Shown in pieces: positions 10,880 through 23,061 of a stretch of DNA of 64,000 nt. Origin of the DNA: Euglena gracilis. Lineage: Eukaryota; Euglenida; Euglenophyceae; Euglenales. The DNA is taken from the NCBI GenBank assembly GCA_039621445.1, contig CP154956.1:31254667-31318666 (forward strand). The letters are read 5' to 3'. Below the pieces are notes generated by a model, which was not told where the DNA came from, searched no databases, and saw only the letters and a list, made by a program, of their open reading frames with translations. Both the position numbers and the translations under genes were made by a program. The first letter of the stretch is position 1, and each line of letters starts with the position of its first letter.

Positions 10880-12089
10880 TGATTGTATGGGTGAGGCAGA
10901 GGGCATCTCGCCTGATCTCACCACAACAACCCACACAGACTGGGATATATCAACACATTGGTGTTGATATAATAATAATATATAAATACAGAACAAGTGT
11001 TTTACGGGAACTTGTAAGGATGAATTGTCCCGAGCATTTGACGAGAAACGGAAAACATGGAATCCACATGGAGGGAAAATGGAGGGGCAAATCAGGAGCC
11101 AGCCTTCACGTAGCCGATGGCAAAGTAATCTAGGATGTTCGCCAGCGGCAGATACATTGTTCCTTGCAGTTTCACCTGAATTCCATGGCATGCCTCGTCC
11201 GATCTCCCATGGATTGAAATTTGGAAATCGAGCAGAGATAATGTGGGTGAAAAAAAAAACTTTTTGCAGTTGTCAGCGGCACTCTTCTCTTCGCAAACAA
11301 CTGGTGGTGTCCACTCTGATCAGGGGGAAGGAGATATTCCGGTCCAGAATGAACTGGAATAAACCAAAATAGCAAAAGCGGGATAAACCAGAATATTCCG
11401 GACTAACCAGAATAAAGGTTTCAGACAAAATGAAAATTTCAAAAAAAGAAATGGAAGCCAAGGTGAAGATGCATCAATTCTCCCGATGTCTTTGGCGGCA
11501 AAGTTTTGGCAATTATTTCCATTTTTAACATTTTTTGTGTTCATTTTTGAATTTGGCTGGGAAGTTTCACTCAGAAAATTCTACATGAGGACCTGATTCT
11601 TCCCTGAGACCAAAGTTTCCATCAAACTTTTGCCATTTTTTGATTTTTTTTTTGCAATGGTCTGCTAACAAATTCCATATTGTTGGATTCGGTACGTTCC
11701 CAAAATTGAAAAAAAACAGAATTTTGGGATTCTTTTGTTTTAAGAAATGTGAATGTCGACTAAAACATCCGCCGGTGTTCCAAAGCGGGAAAAAATACTG
11801 GAGGATTTGAATTTTTTCTTTTCAGTCTCCTCCAATAGAAATGTACCGGAATGACCGGAATAAATTCCGGAATAAAGCACAATAAACATAAACCGAAAGA
11901 AAACAACCTGATTACAATAAAATGAAAAATCTTTTTGGGGTGGACTGGAGTTCATCCCCCCTGCTACAGTGAATCCAAATTTCTGTGTTTATCAGTAGAA
12001 AAATTTCAAATTGCAGCAAATAAAAACCAGGTAAACTCCTGTTCCAAGTCTCCAAAACCTATTTCTTATTGGTCATTAAATAATGGAGA
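10880..12089. other. Unassigned AT-rich DNA
   Basis: I see no gene. 11330-11420 and 11830-11890 carry a degenerate short repeat on the theme GGAATAAACCAGAATATTCCGG, an ATTCCGG-rich decayed array. Confidence 0.35.
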
Positions 12090-12096
12090 GTTTTTG

Positions 12097-13004
12097 CAGG
12101 GGGGGGGGGGATGCGCTGGACGGCCCTCGGAAAAAATGCGCAAAAAAAATGCGCAAAAAATGCGCTGAGTTTGCGACATTCCTAAGGGAAAAAGGACTTG
12201 GAAAAATTTCCAACAGTAAAACCCAAAAAGAAAACCAAAATCACCAAAACGAGCTGAAATGAAGGCATTTTGGCCAAAAAAAATGCATGACCAAGGCGTC
12301 ACTCTCCGTTCACCATAACCAACAATGTCAGCCCTTACTTGTGACCGGGTAGAAAACCCCGTATTTTGCCTATGGACTGGATGTGGGCCAGGAACCATTC
12401 GGGTTTCACTCCCGAGATCAGGGTATCCTGAAGCAGGAATGTGACGCGCGTTTAGGAACGTGAGTTTCGCGAGAGGATTCCAATTCACTGCTCAGGATCA
12501 CACTGTCCAGCACCTTCATCTAAGCTCCTCTGCTGCCACCAATTTTGGGCACTCTGACCAGGGGAGTGGGATTCCCGCCTTGGTTACGTGTCAATGTGGT
12601 GTCTCTGAAACCCTAATGTCCTCATCGTCATTGGATGAGTACCCACACCTCATCACCCAAGGGTTTTCTCTTGAGGCGGGTCCCTTGGGTGGAAAAAAAA
12701 ATGCGAAAATGGGTTTGTTGGTTACAGAAATGGGTCAGTTGAACGTGGGCAAAATTCGGTGAGCATGTGATTTGGGTGGAAAATGTGCAAAAATGGCAAA
12801 ATGTGCAAAATTGGGCAAAAAAACGCGCAAAAAATGCGCAAAAATGGAAAATGTGCAAAATTGGGGGGAAAATGTGCAAAAAAAAAAAAAAAAAAAAAAT
12901 GGCAAAAATGCGCATTTTTGAAAAAAAAATGCGCAAAAATGCGCACAAAAATGCGGAAAACAAAAAAATGCGGAAAAAATGCGCACTGCATTCCCCCCCC
13001 CCCG
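12097..13004. mobile_element. CAGGGG-family element B1, 7-bp duplication
   Basis: Starts CAGGGGGGGGGGGGATGCGC and ends GCATTCCCCCCCCCCCG. GTTTTTG (12090-12096) precedes it and GTTTCTG (13005-13011) follows, a 7-bp duplication with one mismatch. Both ends contain short tandem AAAATGCGC or AAAATGTGC units (12130-12165 and 12690-12985). The middle is unrelated sequence of about 500 bp. The right-end TG is reduced to G, so this copy is older than 39480-39949 and 54512-55222. Confidence 0.7.
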
Positions 13005-13228
13005 GTTTCTGTGGGGATTGGGTTAAAAGTCACAGGAATCTGTAAATACAATGAAAAAAAAGTACCGTGGAGAAAGGTGGACAGAAATGGGGGGCCAGGC
13101 TGCGGGGCGTGCTGCAAAACAATCAAACCTAACACCTGGCCTCTGGGAGGGTCAGAAATGCCCTCCTTCCATGCCCACAGCAGCCCCCCCCCTCTCAGGG
13201 GTGCAACGTTCCTTTTAAAAGAAAATCT

Positions 13229-13745
<517 letters not shown>

Positions 13746-13749
13746 CTTG

Positions 13750-13907
13750 GGGACCAAAGCTTGGGAGGACGGCACACCGAATGCAGCGCGGCGGCCCAGC
13801 CTCCACCCATCCCCGGACTCGGCCACCCGTGCCCCTGGGAGTGGTGGCCCCGGTACTGCACGAGGTACGGGCGGCCCGCCACTGCCCCGCCGTCGTGGGA
13901 CGGGGAC
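13750..13907 (-). CDS. Candidate internal exon downstream of 14287-14465
   Basis: On the minus strand CTGCCTCCCCCGCAG forms a good acceptor at 13908. The following GC-rich frame includes GRPYLVQYRGHHSQGHGW. It is in phase with the upstream candidate exon at 14287-14465 if that exon ends at its AG/GTCTGC junction. The 3' donor is uncertain because the sequence soon enters the TG repeat. The family is not recognised. Confidence 0.3.
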
Positions 13908-14286
13908 CTGCGGGGGAGGCAGCGGATGGTGGAACGTTGCTGGGGCTGCATTCCAACCCGGGAGACTGGCGGGCGGCCACACCCACACTCTTCATTGCGC
14001 TGAACATCATATCCGGTCCGGGGGGCACCGACGTTTTCTTAGAAACCCGCGGTTTGATCGGTAACCACAAACAATCCAACAATCCACAGATTTGAAATAA
14101 CTTCATTTCTTATTGTCTAGTCCTGTTGGTCGCCACAAGGCTGTCAATGAGCCTGGAGGAAAAAAGGCCGCCCGAGACCTGCGTCATTGGGAAGTTGGAG
14201 CATCGTTGTCCGGATGCTGGGTATAACATTTCTGACCAGTGAGTTTCACACAACCCTTTCACACAGAACCCCCCCCCCCGGCAGAC

Positions 14287-14465
14287 CTCCCCTTCTTCTC
14301 CGAGGCCTGAGGGGGCCTCGCAGGCCCCAAGCTGGCATTGGCGCGAGCCACGTTCAGGCCGAGGTCGCGGAAGCTGCCTTGCAGCAGTAGCAGCACCGCG
14401 ACGTTGGCGAGGCAGTAGCCGACCACAGTCCAACACCGCACCGGAGAGTAATGAAGGGCTGGATC
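14287..14465 (-). CDS. Candidate internal exon, membrane-spanning segment
   Basis: Acceptor AAACGTTCAG before 14465, then an open GC-rich frame of 179 bp with HYSPVRCWTVVGYC and a strongly hydrophobic NVAVLLLLQ, followed by an Ala/Arg-rich hydrophilic part and EKKG. The exon would end in phase 2 before GTCTGC. A short aromatic/Pro motif before a membrane helix recalls small ER membrane subunits in outline, but I do not assign it. Confidence 0.35.
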
Positions 14466-14473
14466 CTGAACGT

Positions 14474-14595
14474 TTGGTGTGTGTGGATGTGTGGGTGGGT
14501 GTGGGCGTGGGTGTGGGTGTGGGTGTGGGTGTGGGTGTGGGTGTGGGTGTGGGTGTGGGTGTGGGTGTGGGTGTGGGTGTGGGTGTGGGTGTGTG
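14474..14595. repeat. (GTGGGT)n minisatellite
   Basis: About 15 near-perfect GTGGGT units after a less regular TGTGGG start. It abuts the acceptor side of the candidate exon at 14287-14465. Confidence 0.9.
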
Positions 14596-14727
14596 CATTT
14601 AAATGGCGCTGGCTGTTTTGGGACTGATAATTTTTCTGGTGGGAACATATTTTTTTTTTAGCCCAAATCCAGCAACCTCCCAAGAACCTTTGAAGAGATG
14701 TACGTGCACTATACAGCTCATCCAGAT

Positions 14728-14742
14728 GCGCGCGCACGCGCG

Positions 14743-14830
<88 letters not shown>

Positions 14831-14842
14831 CACACACACACA
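14728..14842. repeat. (CG)n/(CA)n microsatellite
   Basis: GCGCGCAC-rich start followed by about 45 CA units. Confidence 0.95.
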
Positions 14843-14999
14843 GGAGACAATGCTTGAGCTTGGGTGAACTTGGGTCCCTCGCAGTAAAGGGACAACCCCT
14901 CCCAACCCCTCCTGGGGAGACAGGAATGTATCTCAACATTGAGGGGGGTCGACCTCTCCTACCTCCAAGCCATAAAGGGCCTGGATAATTTTCGATTCT

Positions 15000-16290
15000 G
15001 CAGCAGGTGACAAAGGTCTGGCAGGTTCCAAAAATGGCGGAAGAAAACTTCCAGCCCTGTGCTTTCCATAGTTTTTTGATGTTTAGGTATTTTTTCTCAT
15101 TGAAACCGTTTGAGAAAATCATAAACAGAGTGTGGTGTAAACTGAGTGGTTTTGGTTTAATTTCAAAAAACAGCAGGTATTTTCCATCAATTTTGGTCTG
15201 CTATCCAGCCAAGGAGGGGGGTGGGGGTGGGTCCAGGCCCCCACTCCAAACATCAGGGGGGGGGGGGTCCGGGCCCCCTCCCATCAGGGGATGGGGGTGG
15301 TTGGGACCCCTCCCCCATCATCAACCTCAATCCCATTCATCCTGGGGGTGGTTTCGCTGACTGACACCAAATTCAAAAAAAAATCCTCCTCCTCACCTGT
15401 CGTGAAGCCACCAATCCACGGTCAACAACCGGGGGGGGGGGGGGGGGCCCCATCCCCAAACTGCGGCCAACGACCACAACACAACGTCGTTTGGCATTTC
15501 TGCCTAGAAGAAAACGATAGAGCCAGAAAAGCTTTCGGGGGTGTGGGCAAGGCTGTGGAAAATATTTCCAGCAAGACATACATGAAAGACAAACAACTTC
15601 CACTCCTTGGACACGAAACAAAAAAGGGCATTTCAGAAACATAACAGCAAGATGGGTTGATCCTCTAAAAGACGGAAATTCATTGCCTGTGCAATCCGAA
15701 GGGTGGCAAGACAGTTATAAATTGATCACTGCAAAATGCTAAAACCCATGCCGTCCCGAAATGGGCTGATCCCTGAACCATCCGGCGAGGAGGCGTTTTG
15801 AAAAAGGCTCAAAAATATCTCAGAGAACAGAAAAGAACACAAACATATGCTCTTGGCGAGACTGACATCGCTTTCTCTCAAAACGACACTTGAGTAACTC
15901 AAAATGGGGAGACAGCAACACTTTTTCACAAAAAGGGTCAAAAATTCTGATGCAACATCAAAATAGTTCTGAAGCGGAAGAGAAAAAGTTGGCCCAAAAA
16001 CATCGGGGGGGAATCTCGTGGGGGAGGGGGAGCAGCAGCCCCACTTCCCACAACAATGGTGAAAAAGATGGGCTGGCTAGCTGGCGCCCCCATGGGGGGC
16101 TGCAAAAACTAACAAAGAAGGAAAGAAAGAAGAGACCGGCACAAGGAGGAGGGGGACAAGCGTAGCGTAATACGTGCAGCAGAGGCTGGGAGCAGGACAC
16201 CCCACACACCCCACCCCTCACACTTGGTTGCCCCCCTTCCATTCCCAGTGAATTGGGCCACCACCTTTTCTCCGGCTGACAAGTGGAAGA
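15000..16290. other. Unassigned DNA with poly-G blocks
   Basis: 15205-15345 contains three related phrases of the type GGGTCCGGGCCCCC...CATCAGGGG, a local degenerate repeat. 15431-15448 is an 18-bp G tract. No gene is supported. Confidence 0.35.
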
Positions 16291-17033
16291 TTGCTGTCTG
16301 ACACATTGGACGTGGCTGTGCATAACTTCACTCCAGCCATTCTCTTGACGGCCTGTTGTGCCCTGAGGAGAGTAGAGCCAGTACTTGATGTAAAGGCCCG
16401 CGTGGGCGGTGGGGCTGTCAGTCGGAGAAACAAACGATGGCCGCACCCAGATCCAGTACAAGAAGTACCTGCAGTGGACAAGGCGAGGGCCATTTTGAAT
16501 CCCTGCAGAACTAAAATCAGGGCCAATAAGGCCAAAATCAGGACAAGACTTCTCTACTGTGAGAATTGGAAAGATGGGTCCCAACAATTTTGATATCAAA
16601 AAAAATCGGGCTGTCCATTCGACATATCAGCTGTAAGTTGAATTTATTATTATTATTAGGAAAATATTTCACGAATTGATGATGGAACGAAAAAAGAGAG
16701 AACGAAAAAAGACAACCTTGAGTATTGGTTGTACAAATCCCACGTCCTTCGGGAGGGGGTTCTGGCCAAAATTTAAAAAGGGGCCAACCAAATTATAATG
16801 GACCAAAGCGGTGACTGCAGACACCGAATCCAGAGACCTTCCAGATAACGCTGAAAAAAATATAGATAAAATGTTCTGAAAAATCTCCTTTGGGAAGTTT
16901 GATAAGAACGCAAACAAATCAACAGGGGTCGAGGGCTGGAAAAAGGCTGCTGGGCGGGAAAAGGCTTCTGGATAGCTGGATCCCTGGGTGCCCTTCAGGT
17001 CTACTGCAAAAGTGGAATCCTAATTTTTTGGTT

Positions 17034-17167
17034 GCCTCCGCAGAGGCTCAAGGTAACCAGCCTCCGCGGAGGCTCCGCGGAGGCTAAGGTAACCAGCCTC
17101 CGCGGAGGCTAAGGTAACCAGCCTCCACGGAGGCTCCGAGAAGGCTCCGCAGAGGCCAAGGTAACCA
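17034..17167. repeat. CCTCCGCGGAGGCT palindrome array, left
   Basis: Six or so 12-14-bp palindromes, several fused head to tail, spaced by AAGGTAACC. Variants AGAAGG and CACGGAGG show decay. Confidence 0.8.
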
Positions 17168-17689
17168 CTTTTGCAGGAGCATGTTGGGAACATATAACTG
17201 AACGGGATTATTTTTGTGCAATAAAGAGAAACATTCTTCAATGTCAAACACGGCGACTGCACTCAGTGGCAGATAATCCAAGTGCGAACCTGTCAGAACC
17301 TGTCCGTTTTTTTCCTACCCAATTGCAAAGAGAGAAAAAAATTCACGGACAAATTCACGGACTAATTCACGGAGTAACAGACGTAACAAAAAATTCACGG
17401 ACTTTGGGAGGCAACATAGAGCTTAGGCAAAACCGAAAATGAATTGATTCAGCCAGAATTGTACCTAAATTATCGAGGCTAGAATTGTACCCGAAATTGT
17501 GATCCCACGGGGATTTGCCGCAACTTTTGGTCTCGGATTCTGGAGTGTCTTCAACCAGGTGAACCAACAGTCACGTGGGGGGGAACGTGGTAGGCAAATT
17601 TCACGTCAGCATGGATGTGATGTTGCATAAAAAAAAAGGTCATGTGAAATGTAAAGTGGTGTCCATTTGGCTGTGCCCGGGGGAGGGGG

Positions 17690-17800
17690 GTGGGGGGGAG
17701 GGCCTGCGGCCCCCTCCCCCCCGCCCCCCCCCCCCCCCCCCCGCGCCCCTCCCCCCCTCCCCTCTCCCCCTACCCCCCACCCCCCTCCCCCGCTCCCCAA
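17690..17800. repeat. G/C homopolymer-rich tract
   Basis: Alternating poly-G and poly-C runs broken by single T or A bases, including a 21-bp C run. No other content. Confidence 0.8.
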
Positions 17801-17822
17801 TAACAACATCCTTTTGTCTGGA

Positions 17823-18110
17823 CAAAGTTTGGCGGACATGGTGTGAATGGCAAACAGTAAACAGTAAAAGCAAAATCAGGTGGACATGTCGTTTTTGTGG
17901 CACATGGATAAATGGTTTTCAACAAATTTGCCGGACATGGCGTAAATAGCAAATGGGTAAACAGTAAAAGCACAATCACCTGGACATGGCGTGTTTGTGG
18001 CAAATGGATAATGGTTTCGGACAAGTTTGCCGGACATGGCGTAAATGACAAACGGGTGAACGGTCTATACCACATCAATGGACATGGCTTTTTGTGGCAA
18101 ATGGGGGGAT
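17823..18110. repeat. About 100-bp tandem repeat, 2.9 copies
   Basis: Units start near 17823, 17923 and 18022 with CAARTTTGSCGGACATGG and contain TTTTTGTGGCAMATGGATAA. Period is 99-100 bp, with roughly 10-15 percent divergence. Internal to element C1. Confidence 0.8.
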
Positions 18111-18403
18111 AAGTGCGTGTGAGAGGGAAAAAAGGTATGTTTTTTTGTGGCGATTTGGGCGGTGTTGGAGTCTAAACAAAACTGAAATGTTTTGGGGGAT
18201 ACACAGCAAAATTGGGGGGAAATGCTTTTTGTAGAGATGGGGAGAAAGAATTAAAATAAATTCCTCTTCCTCTGGCCATTAGTTGGGGGTAGTGGGAAGG
18301 GGTGTGGAGGGAGATTGGCAGAAATCTGTAAAATATATTTCCTATTTTTATTTTCAGACGTGGCCCGCGTACAACGGACAGACAGACGACAACGGCAGAC
18401 GTT

Positions 18404-18560
18404 GCCTCCGTGGAGCCTCCAAGGAGGCTCCAAGGTGACCAGCCTCCACGGAGGCTAAGGTACCCAGCCTCCACGGAGGCTACAAGGTAACCAGCCTCCG
18501 CAGAGGCTCCACGGAGGCTAAGGGAACCAGCCTCCGCGGAGCCTGCGCGGAGGCTAAGGT
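18404..18560. repeat. CCTCCGCGGAGGCT palindrome array, right
   Basis: Counterpart of the array at 17034-17167 and in the same overall direction. It contains CCACGGAGG and CCGCAGAGG variants. Confidence 0.8.
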
Positions 18561-18844
18561 AACCAAAAGTTAGGATTCCACATTTCTGGGACCCGTACCC
18601 TTCGCCTTAAGCAGCATCTTGTTGGAAAAGAAAAGTGGAACACGGCCATTTCTGACCTTTGTGCAGGGGGGGGGGGGAATCAACACACCTCAAAATATTC
18701 AATATGCAGCGCAAAAGAAACACAACAAAATGCAACCAAAAAACGCAATTAAATGCAAAAAAAATAATTGTAGGTAAACTCTCCTCTAGGAGCCCCCCGG
18801 GGCTGTACCATTTCTGCTGGAGAGGACTTAGACTTTGTGAAAAA

Positions 18845-19060
18845 TTGGTGGTCGGTGTGCGCATTTGCGCAAACAGTCGGTGTGGGCGATTGCGCACACC
18901 GAACATCTGCGCAACAGCACAGACGGGCTGCATGTGTAAGCCGAAATTGGTGTGTTTGCGAAATTATACAAGTGGCTGGTTTGTGTTTTTGTGCAATGGT
19001 CTGTCTGGTGGGTTTGCGCATCCCTGCAAACTAGCCACTTGTGCAAATTCACATACGTAC
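18845..19060. repeat. Degenerate TTTGCGCA palindromes, possible A-family relic
   Basis: Contains GTGCGCATTTGCGCAAAC, GCGATTGCGCACACC and TTGTGCAA motifs resembling those of elements A1 and A2. No TIR with GCACTTAAG is seen at either side, so it is a fragment or an unrelated convergent repeat. Confidence 0.35.
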
Positions 19061-19069
19061 CCTTCAGAG

Positions 19070-20100
19070 GGGGTGGCATAACTGCAGTTTGAAACCCCTG
19101 AAAATGCGAGAACGTTTGAAGAATTTAAACACAACTAAAGGACCAGCCTTCTGGGCCCCAATTTGGTCATCAATAATCTGTGAAAACCCTTTTTTGTCTG
19201 GTGAAACATCAAAATAAATAGCCATTCCGGGTTTCATCCTGTAAAATATTTTTTTAAAAATGCCCTTGACCCCATTATTTTAGTCCAAAAATGAGGCACA
19301 ATATATTGGCTGAAAATGGATGTGTCAAATGACTTGAAAATATAAAACACACATACATATAATAAAAAATACATAATGCAATCCAGGGGGGGGGAGACTG
19401 ACATCGGAGGCCTTCGGAAAAATTGCGGAAATTGCAAACATAGGCGCAAGCTTTGAGCTGGTATTCGCATTCTTTCCAACAAAATGGTCCAAAAGCATGA
19501 TTTTTTTTTGTTATTTTGGGAACATGCTGATTCTAGAACTATGGACTTCCTTGGGTGAAAAGTTTGAAAACGGCAAAAAAAAGCCAGAAAACTTTGGTTT
19601 CAGGAAAAAATCTGGTCCAATGCAGACTTTTTTTTAAGTCAAAAAAACTTCTCAGCAGAAATTGGTATAAAAAAAAAACCTAAAAAAAGGTCCAGAAATA
19701 GCCAAATTTTGTCAAATTTTGTAAAGTTTGACAATTTTTCGCAAAATTGCAACAAAATAACACAAAAAGCACCTGGGTTCCCTTGTGAAACGTTCGAGAA
19801 CTGGCCGAAACTCATCTCACCTTCCGTTTCAGGGTCGTGCGGAAAAATTGCAGATGTCCCCTGATTTGATCTTTCCAGATATGATGCACAACACCTCCAT
19901 TAGCATGTCCACAAATTGCTCTCCTCCCGTTTTCCTTCTTCTCTTGCCTCACAAGTCCTCGTTATTAAGACTTCAAAATGAAAATAAAATTTGCCACTTG
20001 CACAATTGAGCAAATCATTCCATGATGTGCGCATTCGCGCACACCAACCACCCAAAAATGCAGACAATCTTCGCTGGCCAAGGTTTCAAAAACGGGCGGC
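19070..20100. other. Unassigned A/T-rich DNA
   Basis: A/T-rich with runs of A and T; no gene, TIR or tandem array is supported. Confidence 0.35.
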
Positions 20101-20127
20101 GACGAACAAGCACCCATGGTCATCCAG

Positions 20128-20945
20128 TGTCCCACACCCAATCACGCCCAGTCACGCCCATTCACGCCCGTCACGCCCAATCACGCCCAGTCGCGCCCAG
20201 CCACATCTTGTCACGACAACAGAAAACCCAGTGATCCCAACTTTAAGGAAGGCTTTTTGGCAACTTCTTTTTGCCCACTTCTGGCTGCTGTTGGCTGCTT
20301 TTTGGCCACTTTCAGCTGCCTTTGGTTGTTTTTGGTCACTATGCCATTTTTGAGCCTTCTTTGCCCACTTTTGCCCACCTTTGGCCACTTCCTCTGGGCT
20401 GCTTCTGCTGGTCTTTGGCATTTTTAGGACATTTTTGGCCGTCTTAGCCGTTTTTTTTTTTTGCTGCTTTTGCGAACTTTTTGGCAACTTTTTGCTGTTT
20501 TTGACTGCTTTTGGCCATATCGATTTCGAAACATCAAAAAGAGGTCAAAAGTGGCCCAAATTGTGGCCAAGGAGCTTAAAAAAAAAGGCCTAAAAATGTC
20601 CAAAAGTAGCCAAAAGAGGTCAAAACTGGACAAAAAGCAGCAAAAATGCCAAAAGCAATCAATGGTAGCAAAAAGCGGCAAAAAGTGGCCTAAAATCCAG
20701 CAAATGTGGGCAAAAATGGGCAAAAAGATAAGTTGGCAAAAGCAGCCAAAAGTGGCCCAAAGCAGCCAAAAAGTGGCCAAAAGTGAACAAAAGTGTCAAA
20801 AGAGGCCGAAAATGGCCAAAAATGGCCAAAGGTAGCCAAAAATAGCCAGTGACGCCCAGTCATGCCCAATCAGGCCCAGTCACGGAACCCCACATACAGA
20901 CCTATGGGGGTCCTCAAAGCCAGTCATGCCCAGTCACGCCCAATC
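20128..20945. repeat. Large imperfect palindrome flanked by CACGCCCA arrays
   Basis: CACGCCCAGT-type units flank both sides (20128-20215 and 20848-20945). Between them the left half (to about 20525) is built from TTTTGGCNACTTT phrases and the right half from the complementary GCCAAAAGTGGCC phrases, with a centre near 20530. The whole can fold on itself. Open frames here read as Lys/Gln-rich or Phe/Leu-rich strings and are artefacts. Confidence 0.55.
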
Positions 20946-21029
20946 ATTTCATTGGTGCTTGGTGATGGTCTGTAACATGTCAAAGCGCATGATTGGCTGC
21001 AGTTTCTCGGGGTTCAAGCCATACCATTG

Positions 21030-21310
21030 CTCTCCGACCCCCTGGGGGGCGGTGGGGGGGTCATTTTTCACTTTCAAAAAACCAGTCAGTCACTTTTCAA
21101 AACCAGTCACTCACTTCCTACCCCCTGGGGGGTTGGTCACTTTGGCCACTTGGCCAAAAAATGGCTCAAAATCATTGGATTTTTGGCCAGGGCCCCCCAA
21201 ATAATACCCCCCGGGGTATTATTCGGGGTATTATTTTTCCCCCGAAGTCCCGGCCCGAAGGGGGGGGGGGGTATTATTTGTGGGGGGGGTGACCCACCCC
21301 AAAATTTTCG
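21030..21310. repeat. Nested CCAGTCAGTCAC and AATAATACCCC repeats
   Basis: 21060-21140 repeats the AACCAGTCAGTCAC theme of 10556-10876. 21190-21280 holds AATAATACCCC and its complement several times, a small palindromic module related in style to the GGGGTTATTTGG module at 44690-45020. Confidence 0.45.
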
Positions 21311-21900
21311 AAATTTTTTCGAAGTCCCGTAGGACACAAAATGGCACCTAAAACCCCCCTTTGAGGTCATTTCTTGTACTTTCAACAAACACATTGAAAA
21401 ATGAACCCTGATGACACTGAATTTATGCCTGGTTTCATCAATCTCATTTCATAGGTTCATTTCATCGCACATTATTCAGTCAAAAACCTGCCCAACCAGA
21501 TTTGGGCAGGCAATTTCCTCAAAATTGTTCAGAAATACTTACGCGATTTTCGGAACTCTATTGAAGGATTCAGATTCAGGTGTCAAAAACGGGACATCCA
21601 GTGGGTGAGGGATTTTTTAAGGGAGTTCACATTTGCCCTGAGTTGACAATTCTTCAACGCAGAAACCGTGTTTGGCCAATTTTGAGACATTAAAAGTCAT
21701 AAATTTTTGCCAAACCCACGGTTTCGCAACAAGAGCAACAGGTTTTTGGCCCCGGGACGGCGAACACAGCACCTTCGCCGCCGCAGTCCCTGTCCCGGGG
21801 CTCCCCCTAACCCTTGGCCCAAACACAGTGCTTGACATCAAAACCGCCAAAAAAAGCCAACCGAAGAGATGTGCCTTTTTCCATGAATTTTCCTTTTATT

Positions 21901-22319
21901 GTACCCCCCCCCCCCTAGTCGTATGACCGGGTTCCTGCAACCTGTGACCGGGGGGGGTGGTCATAACACCCCCATAACCTACAACCTGTGACCGGGGGGT
22001 GGTCATAGATGAGGAGGCGGTCGTAGAAGTGTATGAAAACTGTCCCAAAATGGCAGATTTGCCCCCCCCCCCCAAAATGTCCCATTTTTCAAAAATCCGG
22101 CGCTTCGCGCCGGCAGGGGGGACCTTATTTTGGGGGGGTCCATTTCATGGATTTTTGCTCGGATCGGCCAGGGGGGGGACTTATTTTTGGGGGTTAAATT
22201 TTTCGCAACCTGCAACCTGTGACCGGGGGGGGTGGTCATAACACCCCCATGACCTGCAACCTGTGACCGGGGGGTGGTCATAAATGAGGGGTGGTCGTAC
22301 GACTAGGGGGGGGGGGTAC
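21901..22319. mobile_element. Short TIR element with GTACCCC...GGGGTAC ends
   Basis: The ends are GTACCCCCCCCCCCCCC-TAGTCGTA and the mirror TACGACTA-GGGGGGGGGGGTAC, about 27 bp of inverted repeat. Inside, a block of about 75 bp with ACCTGTGACCGGGGGG and GGTCATAACACCCCCAT occurs twice in direct orientation (21940-22020 and 22210-22295), giving a miniature LTR-like layout. The middle carries the GGCGCTTCGCGCC hairpin (22100-22116). No target duplication was found. Confidence 0.5.
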
Positions 22320-22849
22320 CGCTGGGCCATTCTTCATAACACCGTGGGGGGAATTGGGCAAGGATAAGATTTGTTTTGGGTGCCCCCCCCATGGTAAACC
22401 CTGCAGCCTGATCCAAGAAGTTTTCTGTTGGAAACAATGGCCCTTTTTCCTGGAGCATTGAGATTAAGGGGGGAAATGCTGCAAAATGGGAAATGATCTT
22501 ACCAAGGGGACCCCGGCAGCCTGAACTTGACCAACTCCAGGTGGAGGGGACCTCCAGTGGGGGGGGGGGGGGGCTGGGCAGGTTGTGGGTGGTGGTATTT
22601 TAAAACGTGGTGGTCCGTTTGGACCTGGAAAAAACGATCCCCCAGGGTTACTGAATGAATCTATATCCTAAGGGCAAATACCCCTTCAAAAAAACAAAAA
22701 TATGAATCAAGAGAAAATGGTGGAAATGTCTTGGGAAAAATTGCTGACTCAAACTTGTTTCACATTCCTGACATGGACAGCCCCTGTAATGTCCCCGTTT
22801 CTCTTGTTTTGTTGTTCATGATCATAGAGGGGAATAGAGCAGAACATAC

Positions 22850-23061
22850 GGGTAGAACAAGAAATGCAGGCGCCAGGGGGAGAACGCTCCGATCATGTTC
22901 CAGAAACAATACAACATGGCCATCGTCAGGATCCCGTACAAGGCAACCGCCACCTTTTTAATGAACTGGCCGCCCTGCTGAGTGGTCGTTTGGATGGCAG
23001 TGTATGGGCCTTTGGTCTTCACTTGGGGCTTGCCCACTTCCTGTGTAAACGAGCGAGACAT
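22850..23061 (-). CDS. Candidate first coding exon, small membrane protein
   Basis: Minus-strand ATG at 23061 opens 212 bp ending at a donor CCC/GTATGT (22844-22849 is the intron start). It encodes a 40-residue polar N-terminus (MSRSFTQEVGKPQVK...) followed by a long hydrophobic stretch including ALYGILTMAMLYCFW and GAFSPW. That is a cytosolic tail plus the first membrane helix of a small integral membrane protein. An in-frame upstream ATG at 23103 exists, but the shorter start is more natural. The layout loosely recalls small ER subunits such as PIG-P; this is not an assignment. Following exons were not identified. Confidence 0.45.

Larger units (their letters stand above)
17012..18581. mobile_element. 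TIR element C1 with CCTCCGCGGAGG palindrome arrays
   Basis: The left end GTGGAATCCTAATTTTTTGG and the reverse complement of the right end (GTGGAATCCTAACTTTTGG) match with two or three differences, and both then read GGTTRCC and enter an array of palindromes. Left array 17034-17167 and right array 18404-18560 consist of CCTCCGCGGAGGCT units joined by AAGGTAACCAG. I cannot define a clear target duplication (CTG at 17004-17006 and 18586-18588 is possible but weak). The interior holds a 100-bp tandem repeat. No coding domain is seen. Confidence 0.65.

Noticed and set aside
16291-16593. Possible ribosomal protein S7-like fragment (ALRRVEPVLDVKARVGGGAV)
   Set aside because: The phrase recalls the P-[LIV]-[ED]-V-x-x-R-x-G-G block of S7, but the lead and tail do not follow the family and the match is too short to claim.
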